Below, piece by piece: positions 1-5,662 of a DNA stretch of 7,836 nucleotides; within the stretch, counting starts at the first letter, position 1; each line of letters starts with the position of its first letter. The notes below the pieces were generated by a model, which did no database searches, had not been told where the DNA came from, and was given only the letters and a program-made list of their open reading frames with translations. The position numbers were made by a program, and so were the translations under genes. This DNA comes from Pseudomonas sp. Lineage in GTDB: Bacteria > Pseudomonadota > Gammaproteobacteria > Pseudomonadales > Pseudomonadaceae. The DNA is taken from assembly GCA_003527165.1 (NCBI GenBank), contig DPSI01000291.1, positions 1-7,836 on the forward strand, read 5' to 3'.

Positions 1-210
1 GACGAGAATGGCCTGCGAGTCCGGCATCCGCACATCTCCATCCTCGAGTAGCGGCACCTGCCCGCGCGGATTGATCGCAAGGAACGAGGGTTGCTTGTGC
101 TCACCCTTCAGCAGATTCACCGGCACCAGCTCGGCCGTCTGGCCGATCAGACTGAGAAACAGACGCGCCTTGTAGCAGTTACCGGACAGGGTCAAATCGT
201 AGAGTTTCAT
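1..210 (-). CDS. Glutathione S-transferase family protein, N-terminal part (runs off the left edge)
   Basis: The first 70 codons of a gene whose 3' part lies beyond base 1. The start is the ATG at 208-210, preceded by a good Shine-Dalgarno AAGGAG (complement of 218-223). The protein opens MKLYDLTLSGNCYKARLF and shows the thioredoxin-like N-domain of glutathione transferases: a beta-alpha start, then NPRGQVP at residues 47-53 carrying the cis-proline that contacts the glutathione backbone, and PDSQAI at 63-68, where the acidic-Ser pair binds the gamma-glutamyl group. Ser9, Asn11 or Cys12 are candidate catalytic-site residues. Such proteins are cytosolic and conjugate or reduce electrophiles with glutathione; the substrate cannot be told. 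It is divergent from the TetR-family gene at 355 and shares its control region, so electrophile-responsive repression is a reasonable inference. The C-terminal helical domain is not visible. Confidence 0.9.
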   Translation of the reverse strand, partial: MKLYDLTLSGNCYKARLFLSLIGQTAELVPVNLLKGEHKQPSFLAINPRGQVPLLEDGDVRMPDSQAILV

Positions 211-252
211 CGTGTCGCTCCTTGAGATAGGGGTTGGGTAAGGCACGACTGG

Positions 253-282
253 ATGGTAGACAGACCTGTCTGTATATTACAA
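253..282 (-). promoter_or_regulatory. Candidate sigma-70 promoter for the GST gene
   Basis: On the minus strand a -35-like TTGTAA (complement of 277-282; 4 of 6 consensus) and a -10-like TACCAT (complement of 253-258; 4 of 6) are separated by 18 bp. The spacer is filled by the inverted repeat at 257-276, the classic layout for repression by a TetR-family protein. The match is by eye and neither box is strong. Confidence 0.4.
257..276. promoter_or_regulatory. Inverted repeat, probable TetR-family operator between GST and regulator genes
   Basis: The arms TAGACAGAC (257-265) and GTCTGTATA (268-276) flank a CT spacer; 8 of 9 arm positions pair. A palindrome of this size, rich in the AGAC/GTCT half-site, in a divergent regulator-target gap is typical of a TetR-family operator. 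It lies between the -35 and -10 candidates of the GST promoter and 79 bp upstream of the regulator's start codon, so the divergent regulator at 355 is the obvious candidate ligand. Binding is inferred, not shown. Confidence 0.7.
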
Positions 283-305
283 GTACGATGTGTCGTAGGC
301 GCCGA

Positions 306-334
306 TTGGTGGAAGAGAATCACTCCCGCATAAT
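306..334 (+). promoter_or_regulatory. Weak candidate promoter for the TetR-family gene
   Basis: CATAAT at 329-334 matches the -10 consensus at 5 of 6 positions. A poor -35-like TTGGTG at 306-311 lies 17 bp upstream. The predicted transcript start would fall near 341, giving a very short leader that begins almost at the AAGGAG Shine-Dalgarno (343-348). The short leader makes this only a possibility; a start nearer the operator at 257-276 is equally conceivable. Confidence 0.25.
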
Positions 335-354
335 GGCTGCTCAAGGAGACCTAC

Positions 355-915
355 ATGGCAACGAACAAGCGCGACCTGCTGCTCAGCACTGCCGAGCGGC
401 TGTTCTATACAGAGGGCTATCACGCCACGGGTATCGACCGGATTCTCAGCGAATCCGGCGTGGCCAAGATGACGCTGTACAAGCACTTCAAGTCGAAGGA
501 CGAGCTGATTCTGGCCGTGCTGGAGGCGCGCCAGCAGCCGATGTTTGAGCGCCTGCACGAAGCGCGCAGCGTACTGCCAGCGCGCAAGGCGCTGTTGGGT
601 GTGTTCGATGGCTTGAACAACATGATCCACAGCCCCAGTGCGTTCTGTGGCTGCCTGTTCATCAATGCGGCCGCCGAATATCAGGATCGCGATCATCCGA
701 TCCATCAGCGTGCGGCGGCGTACAAAGCGCAGCTCCAGCACCACTTGCGCGAACTGCTGGAAGAACTCCAGGCACCACAACCGCAGCAACTCGCGCAACA
801 GCTGCAGTTTCTGATCGAAGGTGCGCTGAGCATGGCCCACATCGAGGGCCCGGCTGACCAGGCGCTGCTGGCCAAGGCGGCGGCCGAACAGTTGCTGCAA
901 GCCGCCGGCATTTAG
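355..915 (+). CDS. TetR/AcrR-family transcriptional repressor
   Basis: A 186-residue DNA-binding repressor, normal length for the family. ATG 355 is preceded by AAGGAG (343-348) at 6 bp spacing. Residues 5-52 form the TetR_N helix-turn-helix domain: LLSTAERLFYTEGYHATGID, then SESGVAKMTLYKHFKSKDEL, the recognition helix being around VAKMTLYKHF. Residues 60-186 are the ligand-binding and dimerisation region. It contains FCGCLFINAAAEY at 97-109, a motif seen in a TetR branch that often sits beside oxidoreductase or GST-type genes. Cys98 and Cys100 are candidate redox or electrophile sensors (inference). The gene is divergent from the GST gene, with an inverted repeat between them that it most likely binds, and convergent with the RND pump gene (33 bp apart). 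It could also affect the efflux operon, but that operon carries a different palindrome. Confidence 0.95.
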   Translation: MATNKRDLLLSTAERLFYTEGYHATGIDRILSESGVAKMTLYKHFKSKDELILAVLEARQQPMFERLHEARSVLPARKALLGVFDGLNNMIHSPSAFCGCLFINAAAEYQDRDHPIHQRAAAYKAQLQHHLRELLEELQAPQPQQLAQQLQFLIEGALSMAHIEGPADQALLAKAAAEQLLQAAGI

Positions 916-916
916 C

Positions 917-945
917 GCCGATACCGGGCGACTCCGGTTGACGGC
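917..945. terminator. Possible weak bidirectional hairpin between convergent genes
   Basis: The 33-bp gap between the convergent TetR and RND genes can fold: outer GCCG (917-920) with CGGC (942-945), inner ACCGG (923-927) with CCGGT (934-938), loop of 6. There is no T-tract on either side, so this is not a canonical intrinsic terminator; it may only slow convergent transcription. Confidence 0.3.
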
Positions 946-948
946 CCC

Positions 949-3900
949 TTACGTCTGGGGCACTTCCTTGACGCGGAACCAGGCCGCGTAGAGCGCTGGC
1001 AGGAACAGCAGCGTCAGCGCGGTCGCGACGATCAGGCCGCCCATGATCGCCACCGCCATCGGCCCGAAGAACACACTGCGCGACAGCGGAATCATCGCCA
1101 GCACCGAAGCCAGCGCGGTCAGCACGATCGGCCGGAAGCGCCGCACAGTCGCGTCGATAATGGCATTGAAACGATCCTGACCGGCGCCGATGTCCTGCTC
1201 GATCTGGTCCACCAGAATCACCGAATTGCGCATGATCATCCCGGACAACGCGATGGTGCCGAGCATGGCAACGAAACCGAACGGCTTGCCGAACAGCAGC
1301 AGAAACAACGCAACGCCGATCAGCCCCAACGGCGCTGTGAGGAACACCATGGCCGAGCGCGAGAAACTCTTGAGCTGAAGCATCAACAGGCTGACCACGA
1401 CGATGACGAACAGCGGCATGCCCGCATTTACCGAGGCCTGACCCCGGCTGGAATCCTCCACGGTACCGCCAACTTCCAGCAGATAACCGCTGGGCAGCGC
1501 ATCACGGATATCACCCAGCGTCGGCTCGATCTGTTGCACCAGCGAGGCTGGCTGCTGATCGCCGTAGATATCGGCACGCACCGTCACGGTCGGCAGGCGA
1601 TCGCGATGCCAGATCACACCCTCCTCGAAGCCATACTCCAGGGTGGCGACCTGCGACAACGGCACGCTGCGACCGCCCGCGGTGGGAATCGCCAGGCTCG
1701 GCAGCATCGACAGCATTTCGCGTTCGCGCGGCGTGCCGCGCAGCAGAATCTCGATCAGCTCATTATCCTCGCGGAACTGGCCGGCGGTGGTGCCGGTAAA
1801 GGTGCGCTTGAGGAAATTGGACAATTCGACCGTGCTCACGCCGAGGGCGCGAGCGCGATCCTGATCGACATTCAGCCAGACCACCTTGCTCGGCTCCTGC
1901 CAGTCGAGGTGCACGTTGGCCACGTACGGGTTCTCGCGCACCTTGGCCGCGACCTGACGCGCCAGCTTGCGTACGACATCGATGTGCTCGCCGGTCACTC
2001 GGAACTGCACTGGATAACCCACCGGCGGGCCATTCTCAAGACGACTGACGCGTCCACGCAGCGTCGGGAAGTCGTCTCTCAGCCGCTCGATCAGCCAGCT
2101 GCGCAGGGCTTCGCGCTCCTCGATGCTTTTCGCCAACACCACGATCTGGGCGAAGCTGGTGGCGGGTAACTGCTGATCCAGCGGCAGGTAGAAACGCGGC
2201 GAACCGTTGCCGACATAGGCCACGTAATTATCGATGCCGGCGCGCGCCTTGAGCATTTCTTCGAGGCGGTGCACCTGATTTTCGGTAGCCTTGAGCGAAG
2301 CACCTTCGGCCAGTTTCAGATCGACCATCAGCTCCAGGCGTCCCGACGCCGGGAAGAACTGCTGCGGCACGATGCGGAACAGCCCGATCGCGCCGACGAA
2401 GAGCAGCAAGGTCAGGACGATCACCGTCTTGCGCCGATGCACACACCAGTGAATCACGCGCCGCACCCGCTGATAGAACGCCGTCGAGTAGGGATCGTGG
2501 CCTTGGTCGCCGCCACCGTGCTTCAGCGCGTGGCGCTTGGCCAGATCCGGCAATAATTTCTCGCCCAGCAGAGGGACGAACATCACCGCCGCGATCCACG
2601 AGGCAATCAGCGCGATGGTCACCACTTGGAAGATCGAACGGGTGTATTCACCGGTGCTCGACTGCGCGGTAGCAATCGGCAGGAAACCGGCAGCGGTGAT
2701 CAACGTACCGGTAAGCATTGGGAATGCAGTGCTGGTCCAGGCGTAACTGGCGGCCTTGAGCCGATCGAAGCCCTGCTCCATCTTGATCGCCATCATTTCC
2801 ACCGCAATGATCGCATCGTCCACCATCAGCCCGAGCGCCAGCACCAGCGCGCCCAATGAAATCTTGTGCAGGCCGATATCAAGGTAGTGCATGGTTGCGA
2901 AGGTCATGGCCAAGACCAGCGGGATTGACAGCGCGACAACCAGCCCGGTGCGCACGCCAAGCGAGAAGAAACTCACCAGCAGCACGATCGCCAACGCCTC
3001 GATCAACACCCGCACGAACTCGCCGACTCCAGTCTTCACAGCCGCCGGCTGATCGGAAACCTTGCGCAGCTCCATGCCTGCCGGCAGCTCCTGCTGCAAC
3101 CGGGCGAACTCGCCTTGCAGCGCCTCACCCAGCATGAGGATGTCACCGCCGACCTTCATCGACACGGCCAAGCCAATCGCCGGCTCGCCCATGAAACGCA
3201 TGCGTGGCGCCGGCGGATCGTTGAAGCCACGATAGACGTCCGCCACGTCGCCGATGCGGAAGGTGCTACCGGCGACCCGGATGGGAAAGTCGCGAATCTC
3301 CTTGACGGTCTCGAAGCTGCCGGTGACACGCAGCTGAACGCGGTCGCTGGCGGTTTCGACGAAGCCGGCGGACATCACCGTATTCTGCGCCTCAAGGGCC
3401 TGTTTGACCGCTTCCAGCGGCACGCCCAGATTTGCCAGCTTCACGTTGGACAGCTCGATCCAGATCTTCTCGTCCTGCAAGCCGATCAGCTCGACCTTGC
3501 CGACGTTCCTCACTCGCTGCAGCTGGAGCTGGATGCGGTCGGCGTAATCCTTGAGCACGGCGTAGTCGAAGCCCTGACCGGTCAGTGCGTAGATATTGCC
3601 GAAGGTGGTGCCGAACTCGTCATTGAAGAACGGCCCCTGCACACCAGCCGGCAGGGTGTGGCGGATGTCGCTGATTTTCTTGCGGATCTGGTACCAGAGA
3701 TCGGGAATCTGTTCGGAATGCATCGAATCGCGCGCCATGAAGGTCACGTTGGATTCACCCGGCCGCGAGAAGGAAACGATGCGCTCGTATTCGCCGGTCT
3801 CCATCAGCTTCTTCTCGATGCGCTCGGTCACCTGCCGGGACACTTCCTCGGCGGTCGCGCCGGGCCATTGAGTCTGGATCACCATGGCCTTGAAGGTGAA

Positions 3901-4023
3901 CGGCGGGTCCTCGCTCTGGCCGAGCTTGCTGTACGAAAGCGCACCCACGGCTGCCATCAGCAACATCAGGTAGACGACGATCTGCCGGTTGCCCAGCGCC
4001 CAGGCGGAGAGGTTGAAGCGCAT
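949..4023 (-). CDS. RND multidrug efflux transporter, inner-membrane pump subunit (HAE1-type, MexK/TriC-like)
   Basis: A 1024-residue pump, full length for an RND drug/proton antiporter. It drives substrates from periplasm or inner membrane out through an adaptor and an outer-membrane channel. Visible parts: TM1 near residues 13-32; first porter (periplasmic) loop about 33-335; TM2-6 about 336-490, with the TM4 proton-relay pair Asp402-Asp403 in LGLMVDDAIIAVEM; TM7 near 531-550; second porter loop about 551-865; TM8-12 about 868-1015. In TM10 the sequence GMIMRNSVILVDQ has Arg932 where AcrB has the relay Lys940. Start choice: ATG 4021-4023 has GAGGAG (complement of 4032-4037) at 8 nt spacing. 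A GTG at 4030-4032, overlapping the adaptor stop as GTGA, has no room for a ribosome site; using it would add three residues. The gene lies 5 nt after the adaptor stop codon, so the two are one operon. Substrate range cannot be read from sequence. Confidence 0.97.
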   Translation of the reverse strand: MRFNLSAWALGNRQIVVYLMLLMAAVGALSYSKLGQSEDPPFTFKAMVIQTQWPGATAEEVSRQVTERIEKKLMETGEYERIVSFSRPGESNVTFMARDSMHSEQIPDLWYQIRKKISDIRHTLPAGVQGPFFNDEFGTTFGNIYALTGQGFDYAVLKDYADRIQLQLQRVRNVGKVELIGLQDEKIWIELSNVKLANLGVPLEAVKQALEAQNTVMSAGFVETASDRVQLRVTGSFETVKEIRDFPIRVAGSTFRIGDVADVYRGFNDPPAPRMRFMGEPAIGLAVSMKVGGDILMLGEALQGEFARLQQELPAGMELRKVSDQPAAVKTGVGEFVRVLIEALAIVLLVSFFSLGVRTGLVVALSIPLVLAMTFATMHYLDIGLHKISLGALVLALGLMVDDAIIAVEMMAIKMEQGFDRLKAASYAWTSTAFPMLTGTLITAAGFLPIATAQSSTGEYTRSIFQVVTIALIASWIAAVMFVPLLGEKLLPDLAKRHALKHGGGDQGHDPYSTAFYQRVRRVIHWCVHRRKTVIVLTLLLFVGAIGLFRIVPQQFFPASGRLELMVDLKLAEGASLKATENQVHRLEEMLKARAGIDNYVAYVGNGSPRFYLPLDQQLPATSFAQIVVLAKSIEEREALRSWLIERLRDDFPTLRGRVSRLENGPPVGYPVQFRVTGEHIDVVRKLARQVAAKVRENPYVANVHLDWQEPSKVVWLNVDQDRARALGVSTVELSNFLKRTFTGTTAGQFREDNELIEILLRGTPREREMLSMLPSLAIPTAGGRSVPLSQVATLEYGFEEGVIWHRDRLPTVTVRADIYGDQQPASLVQQIEPTLGDIRDALPSGYLLEVGGTVEDSSRGQASVNAGMPLFVIVVVSLLMLQLKSFSRSAMVFLTAPLGLIGVALFLLLFGKPFGFVAMLGTIALSGMIMRNSVILVDQIEQDIGAGQDRFNAIIDATVRRFRPIVLTALASVLAMIPLSRSVFFGPMAVAIMGGLIVATALTLLFLPALYAAWFRVKEVPQT

Positions 4024-4028
4024 CCCGA

Positions 4029-5126
4029 TCACTCCTCAGCAGCCAGTATGACCGGGCGGTTGTCACGGTCGACCGCCCTTACCGGCTGGTTCTCGTGGAG
4101 CATTTGCACACCGGCCAACACGACCCAGTCATCAGCCTGCAAACCCTCGAGAATGGGCACCAAGGTTTCGCCATAGGCGCCCGTGCGCACGCTTACGCGC
4201 TCCAGGGTGGCGTCGTGCTTCACGCGCCAGACATACGCTTTGCCCTGCTCCGCCGTGATCGCCGACAGCGGCACCGCGAGCGGCACCTCGCCGTTGCTGC
4301 GGATCGACACCAGGGCGCTCTGACCAAGCTCGGCGGGCACATCGGCGTCGGCGAACGCAACGCGCGCGGAATAAGTGCGCGACTGCTGGTCGGCAGCCGG
4401 CGACAGCTCGCGAATACGCCCCGGATACCGCTTACCCGGATGCGACCAGATTTCCACCGAAACCGCCTGGCCAACCGCATAACGATCCAGTGCCTGTTCC
4501 GGCAGGTTGATCGCCACCTCGCGCTCGCCATCGGCCGCTAGCACGAACGCCGTCTGACCGACGGCAACCACCTGCCCCACCTCGATCCGGCGTTGTGCAA
4601 CCACCCCTTCGTGAGTGGCCCGCAGGATGGCGTAAGCGACCTGATTGGTCGCCACGTCGAATTCCGCGCGGGCTTGCTGCAGACGCGCCAGAGCCGAGCG
4701 ATAGGCATTTTCAGAGGAATCGAATTGCGAACGGCTGACCAGCTGCCGATCCATCAGCGTCTTGTAGCGCTCATGCTCGGCGCGGGCGACTCGCAAGTTG
4801 GCTTCAGCGGCCGCAACCTGGGCGCGAATACCCTCGAGTTGCAACCGCACATCCTGCGGATCAAGCTTGGCCAGCGGTTGATCCTTGCGCACCCGCTCGC
4901 CGGCTTCGACCATGCGCTCGACCACCTTTCCGCCGATTCGAAACGCCAGTTCGGGCTCGTATCGCGCATGCACCTCGCCCGGATAGCTCTCGAACGCCTC
5001 GCTGGCCGGTTGCGGCTGGATCACCATCACCGGCCTTGCCGAGCGCTGCTCGGGCTCGCCGTTGCCGCAGCCGGCAAGTAAAGCGAGACCAATAACACCT
5101 AGGAAAGGCAGGGCATGTCGGAACAC
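4029..5126 (-). CDS. RND efflux periplasmic adaptor lipoprotein (membrane fusion protein, MexJ-like)
   Basis: A 365-residue adaptor joining the RND pump to an outer-membrane channel. The N-terminus MFRHALPFLGVIGLALLAGC is a lipoprotein signal with lipobox LAGC; Cys20 would be lipidated. Then come the first lipoyl half (about 57-80), an alpha-helical hairpin rich in Ala, Arg and Glu (about 82-150), the second lipoyl half (about 155-196, HEGVVAQRRIEVGQVVAVGQ), the beta-barrel (about 200-275) and the membrane-proximal domain (about 276-350). The start is GTG 5124-5126: no other start codon occurs between it and the in-frame upstream stop, and no downstream start keeps the signal peptide. The ribosome site is poor, only a GAGAGAGA-type purine run. 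It is the first gene of the efflux operon, coupled to the pump gene. No channel gene follows, so a channel encoded elsewhere must be recruited. Confidence 0.95.
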   Translation of the reverse strand: MFRHALPFLGVIGLALLAGCGNGEPEQRSARPVMVIQPQPASEAFESYPGEVHARYEPELAFRIGGKVVERMVEAGERVRKDQPLAKLDPQDVRLQLEGIRAQVAAAEANLRVARAEHERYKTLMDRQLVSRSQFDSSENAYRSALARLQQARAEFDVATNQVAYAILRATHEGVVAQRRIEVGQVVAVGQTAFVLAADGEREVAINLPEQALDRYAVGQAVSVEIWSHPGKRYPGRIRELSPAADQQSRTYSARVAFADADVPAELGQSALVSIRSNGEVPLAVPLSAITAEQGKAYVWRVKHDATLERVSVRTGAYGETLVPILEGLQADDWVVLAGVQMLHENQPVRAVDRDNRPVILAAEE

Positions 5127-5162
5127 GTTAAGTCTCTCTCTGTCGCAAGGCGGGCTTTAATA

Positions 5163-5189
5163 CTTATACTGGCCGGTATAGTAAGTCAG
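5163..5189 (-). promoter_or_regulatory. Candidate promoter of the efflux operon
   Basis: On the minus strand TATAAG (complement of 5163-5168; 5 of 6 to the -10 consensus) lies 15 bp after CTGACT (complement of 5184-5189; 4 of 6 to -35). The spacer is shorter than ideal. The palindrome at 5165-5180 overlaps the -10 box and spacer. The -10 box lies about 37 bp upstream of the adaptor start. A TATAGT at 5177-5182 could also serve as a -10 box on the plus strand, so the site may once have been a divergent promoter. Confidence 0.35.
5165..5180. promoter_or_regulatory. Palindrome TATACTGGCCGGTATA, probable operator of the efflux operon
   Basis: A 16-bp inverted repeat centred between 5172 and 5173; 7 of 8 positions pair, with one T-G mismatch. 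It overlaps the candidate efflux promoter, as expected for an operator bound by a dimeric repressor of the TetR type that usually controls RND operons. Its half-site TATAC is unlike the AGAC half-site next to the TetR-family gene at 355. The cognate regulator is therefore uncertain and may lie outside the window. Confidence 0.55.
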
Positions 5190-5261
5190 GGTGCCATGGG
5201 GTGTGAAGGAGGCATTGCACCGTTTCTTTACAAGTCCATTCCCTACCCAAAACGCCCTGCT

Positions 5262-5278
5262 GTACCCTCAAGTGGTAC
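5262..5278. repeat. Short inverted repeat GTACC-N7-GGTAC upstream of the DUF2493 gene
   Basis: Perfect 5-bp arms at 5262-5266 and 5274-5278 with a 7-base loop, ending 18 bp before the DUF2493 start codon. It could be a small operator or an RNA hairpin. On the minus strand it is followed, 9 nt later, by TTTT, which is too far for a normal terminator. Short enough to be chance. Confidence 0.35.
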
Positions 5279-5296
5279 GAGAATTGGTATGAGAAT
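5273..5296 (+). repeat. 12-bp tandem direct repeat abutting the DUF2493 start codon
   Basis: TGGTACGAGAAT (5273-5284) is followed immediately by TGGTATGAGAAT (5285-5296), 11 of 12 identical, and the DUF2493 ATG begins at the next base. Each unit contains a GAGA that could act as a weak ribosome-binding element. Other readings are a regulator-binding tandem site or part of a prophage attachment region. The repeat is plain in the sequence; its role is unknown. Confidence 0.6.
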
Positions 5297-5647
5297 ATGC
5301 CCGTCCGAATCATCGTCTGCGGCGGTCGCGACTACGCCGATCGCGACCATGTGTTCCGAGTGCTGGACAAGATCCACACCCTTCGCGGGATATGCGAGAT
5401 CATCCAGGGCGAGTGCCCGACCGGGGCGGATCGCTGGGCAAGGGAGTGGGCGGTCAACATGGGCCAGACTTTGACCCGCTGCCGGGCCGAATGGGAGAAG
5501 CACGGCAAGCGTGCCGGACCATTGCGCAATCGCCACATGCTCACACTCAAGCCTGATGGCGTCGTGGCCTTTCCAGGCGGGAGAGGCACGCAGGACATGA
5601 TATCCGCAGCACAAGAGGCCGGAGTTCCGGTCCACTTCCCCTCCTAG
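5297..5647 (+). CDS. DUF2493 / YspA-type SLOG-fold nucleotide-binding protein
   Basis: A 116-residue, single-domain Rossmann-like protein of the SLOG superfamily (cpYpsA/YspA-related, DUF2493), common on phages and prophages. Visible landmarks: the beta-strand and glycine turn RIIVCGGRDY (4-13), PTGADRWAREWA (41-52) corresponding to the family's GA-GAD segment, RNRHML (77-82), and the phosphate-binding loop FPGGRGT (92-98). The family is thought to bind nucleotides or nucleotide derivatives, and relatives occur in defence and signalling systems; no reaction is assigned here. The start is ATG 5297, with only a weak purine element (GAGA, 5291-5294) very close to it. It is the only plus-strand gene in the prophage part, convergent with the spanin genes (15 bp apart), as accessory genes at prophage edges often are. 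Confidence 0.9.
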   Translation: MPVRIIVCGGRDYADRDHVFRVLDKIHTLRGICEIIQGECPTGADRWAREWAVNMGQTLTRCRAEWEKHGKRAGPLRNRHMLTLKPDGVVAFPGGRGTQDMISAAQEAGVPVHFPS

Positions 5648-5662
5648 CTCGTCCGGGCAATC

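Noticed and set aside
277..900. 207-codon minus-strand frame opposite the TetR gene
   Set aside because: The product has no recognisable domain and overlaps a full TetR protein with a good ribosome site; long antisense frames are common in GC-rich DNA.
1534..2169. 211-codon plus-strand frame inside the pump gene
   Set aside because: Antisense of conserved RND coding sequence, with no domain resemblance.
3115..4176. 353-codon plus-strand frame opposite the pump and adaptor genes
   Set aside because: It spans the junction of two clearly real genes on the other strand and its His/Leu/Gly-rich translation looks like an antisense shadow.
5191..5292. 33-codon plus-strand frame ending just before the DUF2493 start (GTG start), a possible leader peptide
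   Set aside because: No ribosome site at a usable distance; an AAGGAGG at 5206-5212 lies inside the frame, 2 nt before an in-frame TTG. No evidence of translation.
5190..5296. tRNA 3' fragment as the phage attachment site
   Set aside because: No T-arm-like GGTTCGA sequence or CCA end could be found in the junction on either strand.
5115..5474. Plus-strand frame starting MSEHVKSLSVARR with a lipoprotein-like GAMGC
   Set aside because: The N-terminus resembles a lipoprotein signal, but the frame overlaps the adaptor start, runs through the efflux promoter, and more than half of it lies inside the DUF2493 gene in another frame with low-quality composition. Most likely chance.
5620..5631. CCGGAGTTCCGG hairpin at the 3' end of DUF2493 as a terminator
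   Set aside because: The stem is only four pairs when a four-base loop is allowed, it lies inside coding sequence, and no T-tract follows on either strand.
5243..5635. 130-codon minus-strand frame opposite DUF2493
   Set aside because: The plus-strand frame has the full set of DUF2493 motifs; this one has no recognisable domain.
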